64,000 nucleotides of DNA from Comamonas sp. lk (GTDB lineage Bacteria > Pseudomonadota > Gammaproteobacteria > Burkholderiales > Burkholderiaceae_C), in contig NZ_UOOB01000002.1 of NCBI RefSeq assembly GCF_900564145.1, positions 620,001 through 684,000 on the forward strand, read 5' to 3'. The translations under genes and the position numbers were made by a program. The notes beneath the pieces were generated by a model, which worked only from the letters and a program-made list of their open reading frames with translations, did no database searches and was not told the DNA's origin. Of the stretch, positions 33,738-42,127 are shown piece by piece (position 1 is the stretch's first letter; the number at the start of each line of letters is the position of its first letter).

Positions 33738-34342
33738 AAAGGCATCTCCTGGTCACCTAGTAGTTGGGCGTCCACACCGTCGGCCAGACAATGCAGGATC
33801 AAGGTATGGGTTTCGCGCACGCGTGCCGCACGGTCGTGGGGCACGCAGATCAGCACATCGGTCTCTCGCACCTGGACGGCCAGATTGCCGCCGCTGCGCC
33901 CGCTCAGCACCACCACCATCATGTCGCGCTCATGGGCGGCTTCCACCGCGTCCTGCACCGCAGCATCGTTGCCGCTGACCGACATGGCCAGCAGCAGATC
34001 GCCGGGCTGACCCAGAGCCCGCACCTGGCGTGCCAGATACTGCGTGGCATTGCCGCCCGAGCCCGTGGCCCCCACGGTGCCCAGCAGGCCGCCATCGGAG
34101 ACCAGCGCGATGGCGGCCAGCTCGGGGCGGGCGCGCTCAAAACCGGTCACACAAAGGGAAGCGAACAATTGCGCATCACTGGCGGAAATACCTGCACCGC
34201 AGGCCAGCACCTTGCCACCACCGGTCACGCAGGCCAGCATGGCCTGAACGGCAGATGCAATGGGCTGGCTCAGCGCTTGTGCGGCCTGATACTTCAGGTC
34301 GGCGCTGTCGATGAAATGCTGTTGAATTCGTTGCTCTAGCAT
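33734..34342 (-). CDS. SIS-domain protein, DiaA/GmhA family
   Basis: A 202-residue phosphosugar-isomerase-fold protein. The N-terminal RIQQHFIDSADLKYQAAQAL and GGGKVLACGAGISASDAQLFAS, followed by ATQYLARQVRALGQPGDLLLAMSVSG (split here), are typical of DiaA and GmhA. In E. coli, DiaA binds DnaA and times replication initiation, while GmhA makes sedoheptulose-7-phosphate into heptose. The neighbours yraN and dolP favour DiaA. The catalytic-type Glu and His of GmhA are not convincingly in place (GSGGNATQYLARQ instead), which also favours DiaA. It overlaps dolP by 4 bp and is 104 bp after yraN. Confidence 0.87.
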   Translation of the reverse strand: MLEQRIQQHFIDSADLKYQAAQALSQPIASAVQAMLACVTGGGKVLACGAGISASDAQLFASLCVTGFERARPELAAIALVSDGGLLGTVGATGSGGNATQYLARQVRALGQPGDLLLAMSVSGNDAAVQDAVEAAHERDMMVVVLSGRSGGNLAVQVRETDVLICVPHDRAARVRETHTLILHCLADGVDAQLLGDQEMPL

Positions 34343-34446
34343 GGAAGCCCGATGATACCTGCCAGCTGTTATCTCTTTCGTAGCGAACCGTTATTTACGC
34401 ATCAGTGTTACAGCCGCATTTTGCATATAAGACTGTGACGCGGTAA

Positions 34447-34851
34447 CTACAGGGCATCAAAGGCGGCCTTGAGCCATTGCACACGGTTTTGCGCACCCGA
34501 TGTATCCACCAGCACCACATCGAAGCGACAAGGCGGCGGCGCGGCAAACTTCATCAGATAGTGGCGGGCGGCCAGCACAATGCGCTGCTGCTTGGACTGG
34601 CCTATGCTGGCCGCCGCGCCGCCAAAGCGACCGGTGTTGCGGCTTCTGACCTCGACAAACACCAGAGACCCGTCGCGATCGCGCACGATTAGATCGATTT
34701 CACCCCCGCCGCGGCCCGGCGTTCGATAATTGCGCTCAATCAGCTTCAGGCCTTGCGCCTGTAAATGCCTGAGCGCCTGCTCTTCGGCCCACTGCCCGCG
34801 CTGTGTGCTGGTGGTCGCCACTGTGGCGCTTTTGCTTCCAAGGAAATCCAT
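34447..34851 (-). CDS. YraN family protein (UPF0102, nuclease-like fold)
   Basis: A 134-residue protein of the YraN/UPF0102 family, which has an endonuclease-like fold and an unclear function. The family's ERNYRTPGRGGGEIDLIVRD and LVFVEVRSRNTGRFGGAAAS are clear; the Glu, Asp and E-x-R (GEIDLI, FVEVRSR) correspond to the PD-(D/E)xK nuclease core. The start codon (34849-34851) overlaps by one base the TTG start of the divergent rsmI. diaA and dolP lie downstream on the same strand. lpoA, which precedes yraN in E. coli, is absent here. Confidence 0.9.
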   Translation of the reverse strand: MDFLGSKSATVATTSTQRGQWAEEQALRHLQAQGLKLIERNYRTPGRGGGEIDLIVRDRDGSLVFVEVRSRNTGRFGGAAASIGQSKQQRIVLAARHYLMKFAAPPPCRFDVVLVDTSGAQNRVQWLKAAFDAL

Positions 34852-35774
34852 TGACTACCTCTTTCGCCTCTGCACTGACTGCCGCACATGATGCGGCTGC
34901 GTCCCAGCATTATCCGCAGGGAGCCCTGTATGTGGTGGCGACGCCGATTGGCAATCTGGCCGACATCAGCCTGCGCGCCCTGCAAGTGCTCAAAACCGTG
35001 GACTGCATTGCCTGCGAGGACACGCGTCACACGCAAGGCATGCTGCGCAGCTACGGGCTGGAGCGCCCGGGCAACCAGATGCTGGCCGTGCACCAGCACA
35101 ACGAGGCCGAAGCCGCCCAGCAGGTGATAGAGCGCCTGCAGCAAGGCCAGCGCATTGCCTATGTCAGCGATGCCGGCACCCCGGGCGTGAGCGATCCCGG
35201 TGCCCGCCTGTGCGCGGCCTTGCAGGCCGTGGGCCTGCGCAGCATTCCCCTGCCCGGAGCCAGTAGCGTGACATCGGCCATCAGCGTGGCGGGAGCCGTT
35301 ACCCCGGCCCAGGGTGAAAGCGGTTTTGTCTTTGCCGGTTTTCTGCCCACCAAGAATGCAGAGCGCTTGTCCGCCGTGCAAAAGCTGGCCGGCGAATCGC
35401 GCTGCACGGTGCTGCTGGAAGCGCCGCACCGCATCATCGATATGGCGCAGGCCCTGGCCACGCTAGGTGCGCGCCCGGTCACGCTGGCGCGCGAGATCAC
35501 CAAACAGTTTGAAGACATTGCCACCATGCCCGCCAGCGAGTTGGCCGCCTGGCTGCAAGCCTCGCCCCAGCGCGTGAAAGGCGAATTCGCCATCGTGCTG
35601 CACCCCGTGGCCGTGCCGCAGGAATCGGGCGAAGCCGAGCGCGTGCTCAAGCTGCTGCTGGCCGAGCTGCCCACCAAGACCGCCGTCAAACTGGCTGCCG
35701 AGATCACGGGCACCGGTCGCAATACGCTCTATGAGCGCGCCCTGGAACTCAAGCGCGAGGCCGAAGAAGAATAA
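34851..35774 (+). CDS. rsmI: 16S rRNA 2'-O-ribose C1402 methyltransferase
   Basis: A 307-residue tetrapyrrole-methylase-fold enzyme that, with RsmH, methylates C1402 in the ribosomal P site. Motifs: GALYVVATPIGNLADISLRA at the start, DCIACEDTRHTQGML, RIAYVSDAGTPGVSDPG, the SAM-pocket PLPGASSVTSAISVAG, FAGFLPTKNAER and VTLAREITKQFEDI. The TTG at 34851 has AAGGAA six bases upstream, and the next methionine is well inside the conserved part. No non-overlapping intergenic region exists on the 5' side; the promoter must lie in yraN. An AGCTATT-type hairpin follows the gene. Confidence 0.94.
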   Translation: MTTSFASALTAAHDAAASQHYPQGALYVVATPIGNLADISLRALQVLKTVDCIACEDTRHTQGMLRSYGLERPGNQMLAVHQHNEAEAAQQVIERLQQGQRIAYVSDAGTPGVSDPGARLCAALQAVGLRSIPLPGASSVTSAISVAGAVTPAQGESGFVFAGFLPTKNAERLSAVQKLAGESRCTVLLEAPHRIIDMAQALATLGARPVTLAREITKQFEDIATMPASELAAWLQASPQRVKGEFAIVLHPVAVPQESGEAERVLKLLLAELPTKTAVKLAAEITGTGRNTLYERALELKREAEEE

Positions 35775-35776
35775 AC

Positions 35777-35826
35777 AAAAAATAGCTGCAGCGCTTGTGC
35801 ATCAAGCGCTATCAGCTATTATTTTT
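35777..35826. repeat. Intergenic hairpin repeat, most complete copy (possible terminator)
   Basis: AATAGCTG and AGCGCTTG on the left pair with CAAGCGCT and CAGCTATT on the right around a TGCAT loop, with A-runs before and T-runs after. It sits between convergent rsmI and the Hsp70 gene, so it can terminate both. Partial copies occur at 2404-2445, 16403-16437, 24998-25018 and 53461-53490. Confidence 0.75.
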
Positions 35827-35847
35827 GACAGCAAAGTTCTTGAGTCT

Positions 35848-37101
35848 TCAGGCGTAAGCCAGCCCGGTGGCAACGCCGCCGAACAGATCGCCTTCGACCT
35901 GAGGCGTATCCGGGAAGGCCTGTTGCAGCGCATCGCGCAAGGTGCGCAGGGCCGAAGAGCCACCCGTCAGATAGATCGCATCGGGCTTGTCCATGCCGGC
36001 CAGCTGCACGCATTCCTGAGCGCAAGCCACCACCTGCAGCAGCAGATGCTGCAATTGGCTGTGCAGCACCTCGGGAGAGATCTGGGCCGCCAGACCAGCC
36101 TCCAACCAGTCGAGCTCCAGAGCCGCCGCCGCACTGGTGCTGGATGCGGCAATCTTGGCCTGCTCCACGGTGTTGGCCAGCCTGTGGCCTTCGCGCCATT
36201 CCAGCACCTTCATCAAGCGCTGGTGGAGTTGCTGATCGCGGTAATCGCTCTTGAGATTGCGCGCCCCGGCCAAGGCCTTGGGCGAATACAGCCACTGAAT
36301 CAGATGCCAGGTGGACAGATCGAAGAACACGCCGCTGGGCACTTCACGCCCGGTGGGGCCTATATGCCTGTAGCCCAACAGCGGCATGACCTGCTCCACA
36401 TTGAGGCGGTGGTCAAAGTCCGTACCGCCGATGTGCACGCCGGTGGTGGCCAGAATGTCCTGGGTGCGATCGGCATGCAGCGCCTGCTGCGGGCCCAGTC
36501 GCACCACGGTGAAGTCGGAGGTACCGCCGCCGATATCGACAACTAACACCACAGACTCGGCCTGCAGACGCTGCTCGTAATCCAGCGCTGCGGCAATCGG
36601 CTCCAGCTGAAAGCTCACCTCGCCCAGGCCGGCCGTGCGCGCTGCAGCAGCCAGAGATTCCTGGGCCTGGCGATCGCGCTCGGGGTGAGCATCCACAAAA
36701 TGCACGGGACGGCCCATGACGACGCGCTCCGGCAGGCGGCCGTCAAGCGCCGTGCGGGCTTTTTCAGCCACATGCTTCAAAAAGATGGCAATGATGTCCT
36801 CATAGCTCATCAGCTTGTCGTGCACCGCCGTCTTTTCCTGCAGCAAGGCGCTGCCCAGCAGGCTTTTGAGCGAGCGCATCAACCGGCCCTCTTCACCCTC
36901 CAGGTACTGGCCCATGGCGGCACGGCCGAAATAGGTTCGGTGCTCTTCGGTGTTGAAGAACAAGGCCGTGGGCATGCCGGTGGCAGCCCCCTCCAGCGGC
37001 AGCAAACGCGCAGTCTGGCCGGGCAGACGGTAGGCTGCAGCCGAGTTGGAGGTTCCGAAGTCAATGCCCAGCGTACCGGGAACAGTCAATGCGTCAGCCA
37101 T
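35848..37101 (-). CDS. Hsp70-family protein (YegD-like)
   Basis: A 417-residue actin/Hsp70-fold ATPase of the YegD type. The phosphate-1 loop is GTLGIDFGTSNSAAAYR, the phosphate-2 loop VVLVVDIGGGTSDFTVVRLG, and the adenosine loop DAIYLTGGSSALRTLRDAL. Only the nucleotide-binding domain is present; the peptide-binding domain of DnaK (about 220 more residues) is missing, as in other YegD proteins. The client is unknown. ATG 37101 has GGAGC-like bases about 8 upstream (CAGGAG across ...). It lies downstream of the tRNA-fMet gene on the same strand, after a terminator. Confidence 0.88.
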   Translation of the reverse strand: MADALTVPGTLGIDFGTSNSAAAYRLPGQTARLLPLEGAATGMPTALFFNTEEHRTYFGRAAMGQYLEGEEGRLMRSLKSLLGSALLQEKTAVHDKLMSYEDIIAIFLKHVAEKARTALDGRLPERVVMGRPVHFVDAHPERDRQAQESLAAAARTAGLGEVSFQLEPIAAALDYEQRLQAESVVLVVDIGGGTSDFTVVRLGPQQALHADRTQDILATTGVHIGGTDFDHRLNVEQVMPLLGYRHIGPTGREVPSGVFFDLSTWHLIQWLYSPKALAGARNLKSDYRDQQLHQRLMKVLEWREGHRLANTVEQAKIAASSTSAAAALELDWLEAGLAAQISPEVLHSQLQHLLLQVVACAQECVQLAGMDKPDAIYLTGGSSALRTLRDALQQAFPDTPQVEGDLFGGVATGLAYA

Positions 37102-37263
37102 GGAAAAAGCAAAAACAGGAGCAACTAGCGCCGGTTTAAAAATGACTTCAAAGCATATTCACGCCGAAGTTCAAATGAAACAAGTGCAAGCCGCTCACTT
37201 TTTGAGTAATAGGTAGTCAGCAAAAACAGCCATAGCGCACAAGATGTGCGGGCCACAAAAACA

Positions 37264-37293
37264 AAAACGCCCGCTGTTGTCAGCGGGCGTTTT
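37264..37293 (-). terminator. Rho-independent terminator after tRNA-fMet
   Basis: On the minus strand AAAACGCCCGCTG pairs with CAGCGGGCGTTTT (loop ACAA), followed by further T-rich sequence. It lies 5 bp past the tRNA 3' end and would end the transcript of the ribosomal cluster and tRNA. Confidence 0.92.
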
Positions 37294-37298
37294 CAATT

Positions 37299-37375
<77 letters not shown>

Positions 37376-37388
37376 GTATTCCAAATTA

Positions 37389-37410
37389 TAGCAGGCTTTT
37401 GGGCCTGCTA
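37389..37410 (-). promoter_or_regulatory. Hairpin after rplQ overlapping a perfect -10 box for tRNA-fMet
   Basis: TAGCAGGC (37389-37396) and GCCTGCTA (37403-37410) are perfect complements around a 6-base loop, 4 bases after the rplQ stop. On the minus strand the downstream arm runs into TATAAT (37385-37390), ten bases before the tRNA 5' end. No good -35 is seen at the right distance. Confidence 0.55.
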
Positions 37411-37414
37411 GAGC

Positions 37415-37801
37415 TTATTCAGCCTTGGCTGCTACAGCTTCTTCAGCAACTTCCACCAGTTCCACGAAGGCCATGGGAGCGTTGTCGCCCACGCGGAAGC
37501 CCATCTTCAGGATACGGGTGTAGCCGCCAGGACGCTTGGCATTGCGGGGACCCAGCACGTTGAACAGCTTGGTCACGCTGTCGCGGTCGCGCAGACGGTC
37601 GAAAGCCAGACGGCGGTTGGCAACGGTGTCAACCTTGGCCAGAGTGATCATGGGCTCGATGACGCGGCGCAGTTCCTTGGCCTTGGGGACCGTGGTCTTG
37701 ATCGCTTCGTGTTCGATCAGCGAGTTCATCATGTTTTGCAACATCGCCTTGCGGTGAGACGAAGTGCGATTCAGTTTGCGGAGGCCGTGACCGTGACGCA
37801 T
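37415..37801 (-). CDS. rplQ: 50S ribosomal protein L17
   Basis: A 128-residue large-subunit protein, last of the alpha operon. The start [20 protein letters not shown] and the [20 protein letters not shown] segment are those of bacterial L17, and the body [20 protein letters not shown] is intact. The C-terminus ends in a short acidic-alanine tail ([14 protein letters not shown]). It follows rpoA after 107 bp, a larger gap than in E. coli, and precedes tRNA-fMet. L17 lies near the exit tunnel of the 50S subunit. Confidence 0.98.
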   Translation of the reverse strand: MRHGHGLRKLNRTSSHRKAMLQNMMNSLIEHEAIKTTVPKAKELRRVIEPMITLAKVDTVANRRLAFDRLRDRDSVTKLFNVLGPRNAKRPGGYTRILKMGFRVGDNAPMAFVELVEVAEEAVAAKAE

Positions 37802-37908
37802 GGTGCTTTCCTTTGATCCGTAGATCTTTTTAAATTAAATCAGGCAGCCGTATCAGGTACTGCCCGAGGCACTGTTCCACCCTAAAGCGGAACTCTCAAT
37901 TATAGCGA

Positions 37909-38907
37909 TTAACGCTTTTCCAAGCCAGCAGGTGGCCAGTTTTCGAGCTTCATGCCCAGCGTCAGACCGCGGGAAGCCAAAACTTCCTTGATCTCGTTGA
38001 GCGACTTACGACCCAGGTTAGGAGTCTTGAGCAGCTCGTTTTCGGTACGCTGAATCAGGTCGCCGATGTAGTAGATATTCTCTGCCTTCAGGCAGTTGGC
38101 CGAACGCACTGTGAGTTCCAGCTCGTCCACAGGACGCAGCAGGATTGGATCAAAGGCGGTAGCGGCACCACGGTTGCCTGCAGGAGCATCGAACACGCTG
38201 GCGATATCGCCGCCGTCGAGCTGAGCAAACACAGCCAGCTGTTCCACCAGAATCTTGGCGGAAGCGCGCACTGCGTCTTCTGCGGTGATGGCACCGTTGG
38301 TTTCGATTTCCAGAACCAGCTTGTCCAGGTCGGTACGTTGTTCCACACGAGCGGATTCAACAGCGTAGCTCACGCGCTTGACGGGCGAGAACGAAGCGTC
38401 GAGCACAATACGGCCGATCGACTTGGTCGATTCGTCACCGTAGCGGCGCACGTTACCGGGCACATAACCGCGACCCTTTTCCACCTTGATCTGCATGTCC
38501 AGCTTGCCGCCTTGCGACAGGTGGGCGATCACATGATCAGGGTTGACGATTTCCACGTCATGAGGAGTCTGGATATCACGAGCCGTGACAACACCTTCAC
38601 CATCCTTGCGCAAGCTCAGGGTGACTTCGTCACGGTTGTGCAGCTTGAACACCACACCCTTGAGGTTCAGCAGAATGTTGACTACATCTTCCTGGACACC
38701 ATCGATCGAGGAGTACTCATGCAGCACTCCAGCAATCGTTACTTCCGTCGCTGCGTAACCCACCATGGAGGAGAGCAGGACACGGCGCAGGGCATTGCCC
38801 AGCGTATGGCCGTAGCCGCGCTCAAACGGCTCCAGAACAACCTTGGCACGATTGTGACCAAGCTGTTCGACATTGATTGTCTTGGGCTTCAGCAAATTCG
38901 TTTGCAT
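37909..38907 (-). CDS. rpoA: DNA-directed RNA polymerase subunit alpha
   Basis: A 332-residue alpha subunit. The N-terminal dimerisation domain (about 1-235) has [20 protein letters not shown] and the [18 protein letters not shown] segment. The C-terminal domain (about 250-332), which contacts UP elements and activators, has [20 protein letters not shown] and [20 protein letters not shown]. The length is typical for betaproteobacteria. It lies between rpsD (112-bp gap with a strong hairpin) and rplQ. Confidence 0.98.
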   Translation of the reverse strand: MQTNLLKPKTINVEQLGHNRAKVVLEPFERGYGHTLGNALRRVLLSSMVGYAATEVTIAGVLHEYSSIDGVQEDVVNILLNLKGVVFKLHNRDEVTLSLRKDGEGVVTARDIQTPHDVEIVNPDHVIAHLSQGGKLDMQIKVEKGRGYVPGNVRRYGDESTKSIGRIVLDASFSPVKRVSYAVESARVEQRTDLDKLVLEIETNGAITAEDAVRASAKILVEQLAVFAQLDGGDIASVFDAPAGNRGAATAFDPILLRPVDELELTVRSANCLKAENIYYIGDLIQRTENELLKTPNLGRKSLNEIKEVLASRGLTLGMKLENWPPAGLEKR

Positions 38908-38961
38908 GCAGACTTCCTCTCAATACCCTCGGCTCGTTACACCGGTAAGGCTGGTGAAGCA

Positions 38962-38989
38962 CCCACGGCGCGATGCCTCGCGCCGTGGG
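38962..38989 (-). promoter_or_regulatory. Strong 12-bp hairpin between rpsD and rpoA
   Basis: CCCACGGCGCGA and TCGCGCCGTGGG are perfect complements around a TGCC loop. No T-run follows on the minus strand, so it is not a classical terminator; it may be an RNA-processing or stabilising structure. Confidence 0.7.
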
Positions 38990-39019
38990 GACGGTTTACA
39001 GAAATGTCGCTGCTAACGA

Positions 39020-39643
39020 TTAACGCGAGTACAACTCAACGATCAGAGATTCGTTGATGTCGGCTGCGAATTCGTCGCGGTCAGGAGACTTCTTGAAAGT
39101 GCCTTCAGCCTTGTCGGCAGACACTTCAACCCATGCGGGGAAGCCCACTTGGCCGGCCAGTTGCAGAGCTTCGACAACGCGAGCTTGCTTCTTGGACTTT
39201 TCGCGCAGAGCGATCACGTCGCCGTCCTTCACGGAGAAGGAAGGAATGTTCACGGACTGGCCGTTCACGGTGATAGCCTTGTGCGACACCAGCTGGCGTG
39301 CTTCAGCGCGTGTGGAGCCAAAGCCCATGCGATACACGACGTTGTCCAGACGGCATTCCAGCAGCGACAGCAGGTTGGCACCAGTGTTGCCACGCTTGCG
39401 GTCAGCAGCTTCGAAGTAACGGCGGAATTGCTTTTCCAGCACGCCGTACATGCGCTTGACCTTCTGCTTTTCACGCAGTTGCAGACCGTAGTCGGAAGTG
39501 CGTTGACCCGAAGTGCGGCCATGTTGACCAGGCTTGGTGTCAAACTTAGCCTTGTCAGCGATGGAACGACGAGCGCTCTTCAGGAACAGATCGGTGCCTT
39601 CACGGCGGGAGAGTTTGGCCTTGGGGCCGATATAGCGTGCCAC
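39020..39643 (-). CDS. rpsD: 30S ribosomal protein S4
   Basis: A 207-residue primary 16S-binding protein needed early in 30S assembly. [20 protein letters not shown] opens it; the S4 RNA-binding domain is at about 96-160 ([40 protein letters not shown]). In E. coli S4 also represses the alpha operon by binding its leader; hairpins in this cluster could serve a similar role but are unrelated by sequence as far as I can see. The zinc-binding Cys of some S4 forms are absent. Confidence 0.98.
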   Translation of the reverse strand: MARYIGPKAKLSRREGTDLFLKSARRSIADKAKFDTKPGQHGRTSGQRTSDYGLQLREKQKVKRMYGVLEKQFRRYFEAADRKRGNTGANLLSLLECRLDNVVYRMGFGSTRAEARQLVSHKAITVNGQSVNIPSFSVKDGDVIALREKSKKQARVVEALQLAGQVGFPAWVEVSADKAEGTFKKSPDRDEFAADINESLIVELYSR

Positions 39644-39683
39644 TTGATTTCCTTTGTGTCATCTACCGTGCGCAAACACGGGA

Positions 39684-39714
39684 GCCGCCCGCGATGCTAA
39701 TGCATCTGGGCGGC
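39684..39714 (-). promoter_or_regulatory. Hairpin between rpsK and rpsD
   Basis: GCCGCCC-GC-GATG pairs with CATC-T-GGGCGGC around CTAATG (read on the plus strand), giving a long stem with a small internal loop. It occupies the 88-bp gap between rpsK and rpsD and lacks a T-run. Confidence 0.6.
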
Positions 39715-39731
39715 GGTGGGCTTGATTTGGA

Positions 39732-40136
39732 TTAGATACGACGGCGCTTTTGAGGGCGGCAGCCGTTGTGGGGAACCGGTGTCACGTCCGCGATGGAAGT
39801 GATACGGATGCCCAGAGCACCCAGGGCGCGAACCGAAGATTCACGGCCAGGACCGGGACCCTTGATTTCGACGTCCAGGTTCTTGATGCCCTGTTCGATC
39901 GCTGCGCGACCAGCCACTTCCGATGCGACCTGAGCTGCAAAAGGAGTCGACTTACGCGAGCCCTTGAAGCCTTGGCCACCCGACGAAGCCCACGACAGAG
40001 CGTTGCCTTGACGGTCGGTGATAGTGATGATCGTGTTGTTGAACGAAGCGTGCACGTGTGCAATGCCGTCCGAAATGTTCTTACGGACTTTCTTGCGAAC
40101 GCGAGCAGCTGCGTTGTTTGCGGGAGATTTAGCCAT
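39732..40136 (-). CDS. rpsK: 30S ribosomal protein S11
   Basis: A 134-residue small-subunit protein of the platform, near the 3' end of 16S rRNA. It shows [40 protein letters not shown] and the conserved C-terminal [16 protein letters not shown]. The N-terminal tail is Ala/Lys-rich. It is 17 bp after rpsM and 88 bp before rpsD, in the normal alpha-operon order. Confidence 0.98.
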   Translation of the reverse strand: MAKSPANNAAARVRKKVRKNISDGIAHVHASFNNTIITITDRQGNALSWASSGGQGFKGSRKSTPFAAQVASEVAGRAAIEQGIKNLDVEIKGPGPGRESSVRALGALGIRITSIADVTPVPHNGCRPQKRRRI

Positions 40137-40153
40137 AGTGATCTTTCAATCTC

Positions 40154-40519
40154 TTATTTCTTCAAAGCCGCTGCACCCTTGCGCGGACCCTTGCGGGTAC
40201 GGGCATTCGTGCGGGTACGCTGACCACGCATGGGCAGACCACGACGATGACGGAAACCGCGGTAGCAACCAATGTCCATCAAACGCTTGATGTTCATGGT
40301 GGTTTCGCGACGCAGATCACCTTCCAAGGTCATTGGATTCAGGAAGTCACGGATCTTTTCCAGATCAGCGTCCGTCAGGTCTTTGACCTTCTTGGAATAC
40401 TCGATACCGCAAGCTTCGCAAATTTTGCGAGCTGTTGTACGACCGACGCCAAAGATGGCAGTCAGGCCGATTTCAGCATGCTTGTGCGGTGGGATGTTAA
40501 TGCCAGCAATACGTGCCAT
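40154..40519 (-). CDS. rpsM: 30S ribosomal protein S13
   Basis: A 121-residue protein of the 30S head that contacts the P-site tRNA and bridges to the 50S subunit. The start [20 protein letters not shown], helix-hairpin-helix [19 protein letters not shown] and the basic tail [20 protein letters not shown] are all conserved. It is 22 bp after rpmJ. Full length and undisturbed. Confidence 0.98.
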   Translation of the reverse strand: MARIAGINIPPHKHAEIGLTAIFGVGRTTARKICEACGIEYSKKVKDLTDADLEKIRDFLNPMTLEGDLRRETTMNIKRLMDIGCYRGFRHRRGLPMRGQRTRTNARTRKGPRKGAAALKK

Positions 40520-40541
40520 ATTAGTCCTCTAATGCTTTCAA

Positions 40542-40655
40542 TCAACCTTGGCGCTGTTTGTGGCGCTGGTCCGTGCAGATCACGCGCACAACACCTTTGC
40601 GGCGGATGATCTTGCAGTTACGGCAGATTTTCTTGACCGAAGCCGAAACTCTCAT
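40542..40655 (-). CDS. rpmJ: 50S ribosomal protein L36
   Basis: A 37-residue protein. Translation from the ATG at 40655 gives [20 protein letters not shown] followed by a [17 protein letters not shown] end and TGA. The Cys-X2-Cys, Cys and His ([13 protein letters not shown]) are the zinc site of the C+ form of L36. GGAGA lies about 5 bases upstream. It sits between secY and rpsM; infA, often found here in betaproteobacteria, is not present. Confidence 0.97.
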   Translation of the reverse strand: MRVSASVKKICRNCKIIRRKGVVRVICTDQRHKQRQG

Positions 40656-40687
40656 TTCATTCTCCTAAAACTCTACATCCATTCGGC

Positions 40688-40717
40688 CTATCGACCGGGA
40701 AACAATGCCCGCGATAG
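40688..40717 (-). promoter_or_regulatory. Hairpin in the secY-rpmJ gap, proximal to rpmJ
   Basis: CTATCG at 40688-40693 and CGATAG at 40712-40717 pair, extended by CGGG with CCCG across a 2-base bulge. It lies 33 bases before the rpmJ start and could be an RNA leader element for the alpha operon. Confidence 0.55.
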
Positions 40718-40744
40718 ATCGATGGGCGTCTACTAACTATTAGC

Positions 40745-40787
40745 AGGCAGCCTTCGCGCCACTTCGGCACAGAAGGTCTGCCTTTTT
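40745..40787 (+). terminator. Terminator-like hairpin in the secY-rpmJ gap, oriented on the plus strand
   Basis: AGGCAGCCTTC and GAAGG-T-CTGCCT pair (with an inner GCGCC/GGCAC stem), followed on the plus strand by TTTTT. The T-run is on the strand opposite to the ribosomal genes, so as an intrinsic terminator it would stop antisense transcription; for the sense mRNA it is only a stem-loop after secY. Confidence 0.6.
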
Positions 40788-40789
40788 CA

Positions 40790-42103
40790 TCAAATACCAG
40801 CTTTGAAGTTCGCCTTTTTCAAGAGCGACTCGTACTGCTGCGACATCACGTAGTTCTGAACTTGGGCCATGAAGTCCATGGTCACCACCACAATAATCAG
40901 CAGCGATGTACCACCGAAGTAGAACGGAACGTTGTACTTCACGATCAGGAATTCCGGCAACAAGCACACGAAGGTGATGTAGATCGCGCCAGCCAGGGTC
41001 AGGCGAACCAGAATCTTGTCAATGTAGCGTGCGGTCTGATCACCAGGACGAATCCCGGGGATGAACGCGCCGCTCTTCTTCAGGTTATCGGCAGTTTCCC
41101 GGCTGTTGAAGACCAGGGCCGTGTAGAAGAAGCAGAAGAAAATGATCGCGGCAGCATAAAGGATGACATAGATCGGCTGACCAGGGGTCAACGTACTCGC
41201 AATATCCTTCAGCCAGCGCATGGATTCCCCTGCACTGAACCAATTCACCACAGTCGCAGGCAGCAAGATGATCGAGGAAGCGAAGATGGGAGGAATCACG
41301 CCTGCCATGTTCAACTTCAGTGGCAAGTGCGAAGACTGACCACCATACACCTTGTTTCCGACCTGACGACGTGCGTAGTTCACCAAGATCTTGCGCTGGC
41401 CTCGTTCAACAAACACGACGAAATACGTCACGGCTGCCACAACGAGGACAATGAAGATCGCAGCCAGGATGCTCATGGCACCGGTGCGCACCAGTTCCAG
41501 CAGACCACCAATAGAGCTTGGCAAGCCTGCAGCGATACCGCCAAAAATCAGTATCGAGATACCGTTGCCCAGACCACGTTCAGTGATCTGTTCACCGAGC
41601 CACATCAGGAAAATAGTACCGGCCGTGAGGCTGACCACCGCTGTGAGGCGGAAGCCGAAACCCGGACTCAGAACCAGACCTGCTTGGCTTTCCAAAGCTA
41701 CGGCAATACCCAAAGACTGAAAAATTGCCAGTGCCAAAGCACCGTAGCGGGTGAACTGGGTAATCTTGCGACGACCCGATTCACCTTCTTTTTTCAGCTG
41801 CTCGAACTGCGGGAGGACATAAGTCATCAGCTGCATGATGATCGATGCCGAGATGTACGGCATGATCCCCAGTGCGAACACTGTGAAGCGCGAAAGCGCT
41901 CCACCCGAGAACATATTGAACAGATTGAGAATGCCGCCCTGCTGGCCATTGAACAGCTGCTGCAGCTGCGCTGGGTCGATGCCCGGAACGGGGATATGTG
42001 CCCCGATACGGTAAACGACCAGCGCGAGCAACAGAAAAACCAGACGACGACGTAGATCGCCGAACTTACCGGTTTTTGCAATTTGAGCTGCGCTAGTAGC
42101 CAC
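40790..42103 (-). CDS. secY: Protein translocase subunit SecY
   Basis: A 437-residue inner-membrane channel of the Sec translocon with ten membrane segments. N-terminal [20 protein letters not shown], plug-region [35 protein letters not shown] and the loop [20 protein letters not shown] are conserved. It follows rplO by 24 bp. A 134-bp gap with two hairpins separates it from rpmJ, which marks the border between the spc and alpha parts of the cluster. Confidence 0.98.
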   Translation of the reverse strand: MATSAAQIAKTGKFGDLRRRLVFLLLALVVYRIGAHIPVPGIDPAQLQQLFNGQQGGILNLFNMFSGGALSRFTVFALGIMPYISASIIMQLMTYVLPQFEQLKKEGESGRRKITQFTRYGALALAIFQSLGIAVALESQAGLVLSPGFGFRLTAVVSLTAGTIFLMWLGEQITERGLGNGISILIFGGIAAGLPSSIGGLLELVRTGAMSILAAIFIVLVVAAVTYFVVFVERGQRKILVNYARRQVGNKVYGGQSSHLPLKLNMAGVIPPIFASSIILLPATVVNWFSAGESMRWLKDIASTLTPGQPIYVILYAAAIIFFCFFYTALVFNSRETADNLKKSGAFIPGIRPGDQTARYIDKILVRLTLAGAIYITFVCLLPEFLIVKYNVPFYFGGTSLLIIVVVTMDFMAQVQNYVMSQQYESLLKKANFKAGI

Positions 42104-42127
42104 GGATGTCTTCTTTCAGAACATTAA

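Noticed and set aside
34352..34446. Possible promoter between yraN and diaA
   Set aside because: The 104-bp gap has AT-rich words such as TTATAT but no convincing -35/-10 pair at the right spacing.
40656..40789. Searched for infA between secY and rpmJ
   Set aside because: The gap is 134 bp, too short for the 72-codon infA, and no frame resembles it.
40862..42055. Open frame of 397 codons opposite secY
   Set aside because: Hydrophilic His/Asn/Gln-rich sequence, complementary to membrane-helix codons; secY is unmistakable.
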